From an uncultured bacterium (lineage in GTDB: Bacteria; Actinomycetota; Coriobacteriia; Coriobacteriales; Coriobacteriaceae), in contig CAJMOL010000139.1 of NCBI GenBank assembly GCA_905215095.1, positions 1 to 5,147 of the forward strand: a stretch of 5,147 bases of DNA, read 5' to 3'. The notes beneath the pieces were generated by a model. It made no database searches and was not told the DNA's origin. It saw only the letters and a program-made list of their open reading frames with translations. The translations under genes were made by a program, and so were the position numbers. Position 1 is the stretch's first letter; every line of letters starts with the position of its first letter. This document shows, piece by piece, positions 5,064 to 5,147 of the stretch.

Positions 5064-5094
5064 ACAGTACTCATATTTGGCATTTTTTGCCCAC
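5064..5094 (-). repeat. Right terminal inverted repeat
   Basis: The reverse complement of the left arm except for one base at 5082. The GC-rich flank resumes immediately at 5095. Confidence 0.8.
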
Positions 5095-5105
5095 AGGGGC
5101 TGCCG

Positions 5106-5127
5106 GGGCGGCGGTTTCGCCCTTTTT
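5106..5127 (+). terminator. Possible original folD terminator
   Basis: GGGCG (5106-5110) pairs with CGCCC (5118-5122) over a 7-nt loop, followed by TTTTT (5123-5127). The stem is short, so this is tentative. It lies just outside the MITE-like element on the GC-rich side; with the element removed it would end about 70 bp after folD, a normal place for the operon's own terminator. Confidence 0.45.
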
Positions 5128-5147
5128 GCGCCGAAGCGATACACTGT

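Larger units (their letters stand above)
4865..5094. mobile_element. MITE-like element with 31-bp terminal inverted repeats
   Basis: Bases 4865-4895 and 5064-5094 are inverted repeats of each other at 30 of 31 positions; the only difference is at 4877/5082. Each arm reads outside-in as GTGGGCAAAAAA, then C or T, then GCCAAATATGAGTACTGT. The 168 bp between them is AT-rich, unlike the GC-rich flanks, and has no credible gene; the longest local frame starting at 4980 is 20 codons. These are the marks of a miniature inverted-repeat transposable element mobilised by a transposase elsewhere. I see no clear target-site duplication. The interior holds a 12-bp terminator hairpin and a weak promoter-like pair (TTGTCA 4993-4998, TAGATT 5015-5020, 16-bp spacer) reading outwards to the right. 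Confidence 0.7.

Noticed and set aside
4855..5104. Target-site duplication around the MITE-like element
   Set aside because: The bases next to the arms (ending in ACCAC on the left, starting with AGGGG on the right) share no direct repeat, so no duplication is claimed.
1..5147. CRISPR array, tRNA or rRNA genes
   Set aside because: No regularly spaced short repeats, cloverleaf-like segments or rRNA-like stretches were found on either strand.

Overview
The window looks like a gut actinobacterium of the class Coriobacteriia, most likely Collinsella or a close relative. I infer this from GC-rich coding DNA with AT-rich intergenic islands, a Gram-positive LPXTG wall protein, an actinobacterial-type IS110 transposase start and the general character of the folate genes. 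It is an inference from style, not a database match.

Layout. (1) 1 to about 517, minus strand: the left part of an IS110-family insertion sequence. It holds the N-terminal 80 codons of the DEDD transposase, running off the window edge, and about 275 bp of highly structured leader that is the expected place for a bridge RNA. A 9-nt segment in one predicted internal loop of this RNA is exactly complementary to DNA at the element boundary. (2) 521-1123, plus: the 3' part of a secreted or membrane-anchored protein gene that seems to have lost its start to the IS insertion. (3) 1124-1425: non-coding, with copy A of a 42-bp repeat and a terminator for the gene on the other strand. (4) 1426-2904, minus: a cell-wall-anchored beta-helix surface protein with a signal peptide, one flg_new-type repeat, a proline/lysine-rich stalk and an LPKTG sorting signal. 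(5) 2905-3336: an AT-rich control region with an 8-6-8 dyad, copy B of the 42-bp repeat and a strong rho-independent terminator placed just before the next gene. (6) 3337-3969 and 3972-4826, plus: a two-gene folate operon, fchA then folD, 2 bp apart. (7) 4827-5147: non-coding, dominated by a 230-bp element with 31-bp terminal inverted repeats (MITE-like) that carries a terminator hairpin, followed by a second, weaker terminator.

How the genes work together. FchA and FolD act in one-carbon metabolism on tetrahydrofolate: FolD interconverts methylene- and methenyl-THF, and FchA-type proteins handle formimino-THF and/or methenyl-THF hydrolysis. This FolD has lost both the lysine and the glutamine that support the cyclohydrolase half-reaction in bifunctional enzymes. 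The simplest reading is a dehydrogenase-only FolD, with the neighbouring FchA supplying the cyclohydrolase step.

Most interesting points: the candidate bridge RNA with a matching guide, the FolD active-site loss paired with FchA, the MITE-like element, the direct repeats that bracket the surface-protein gene, and the possible attenuator in the fchA leader.
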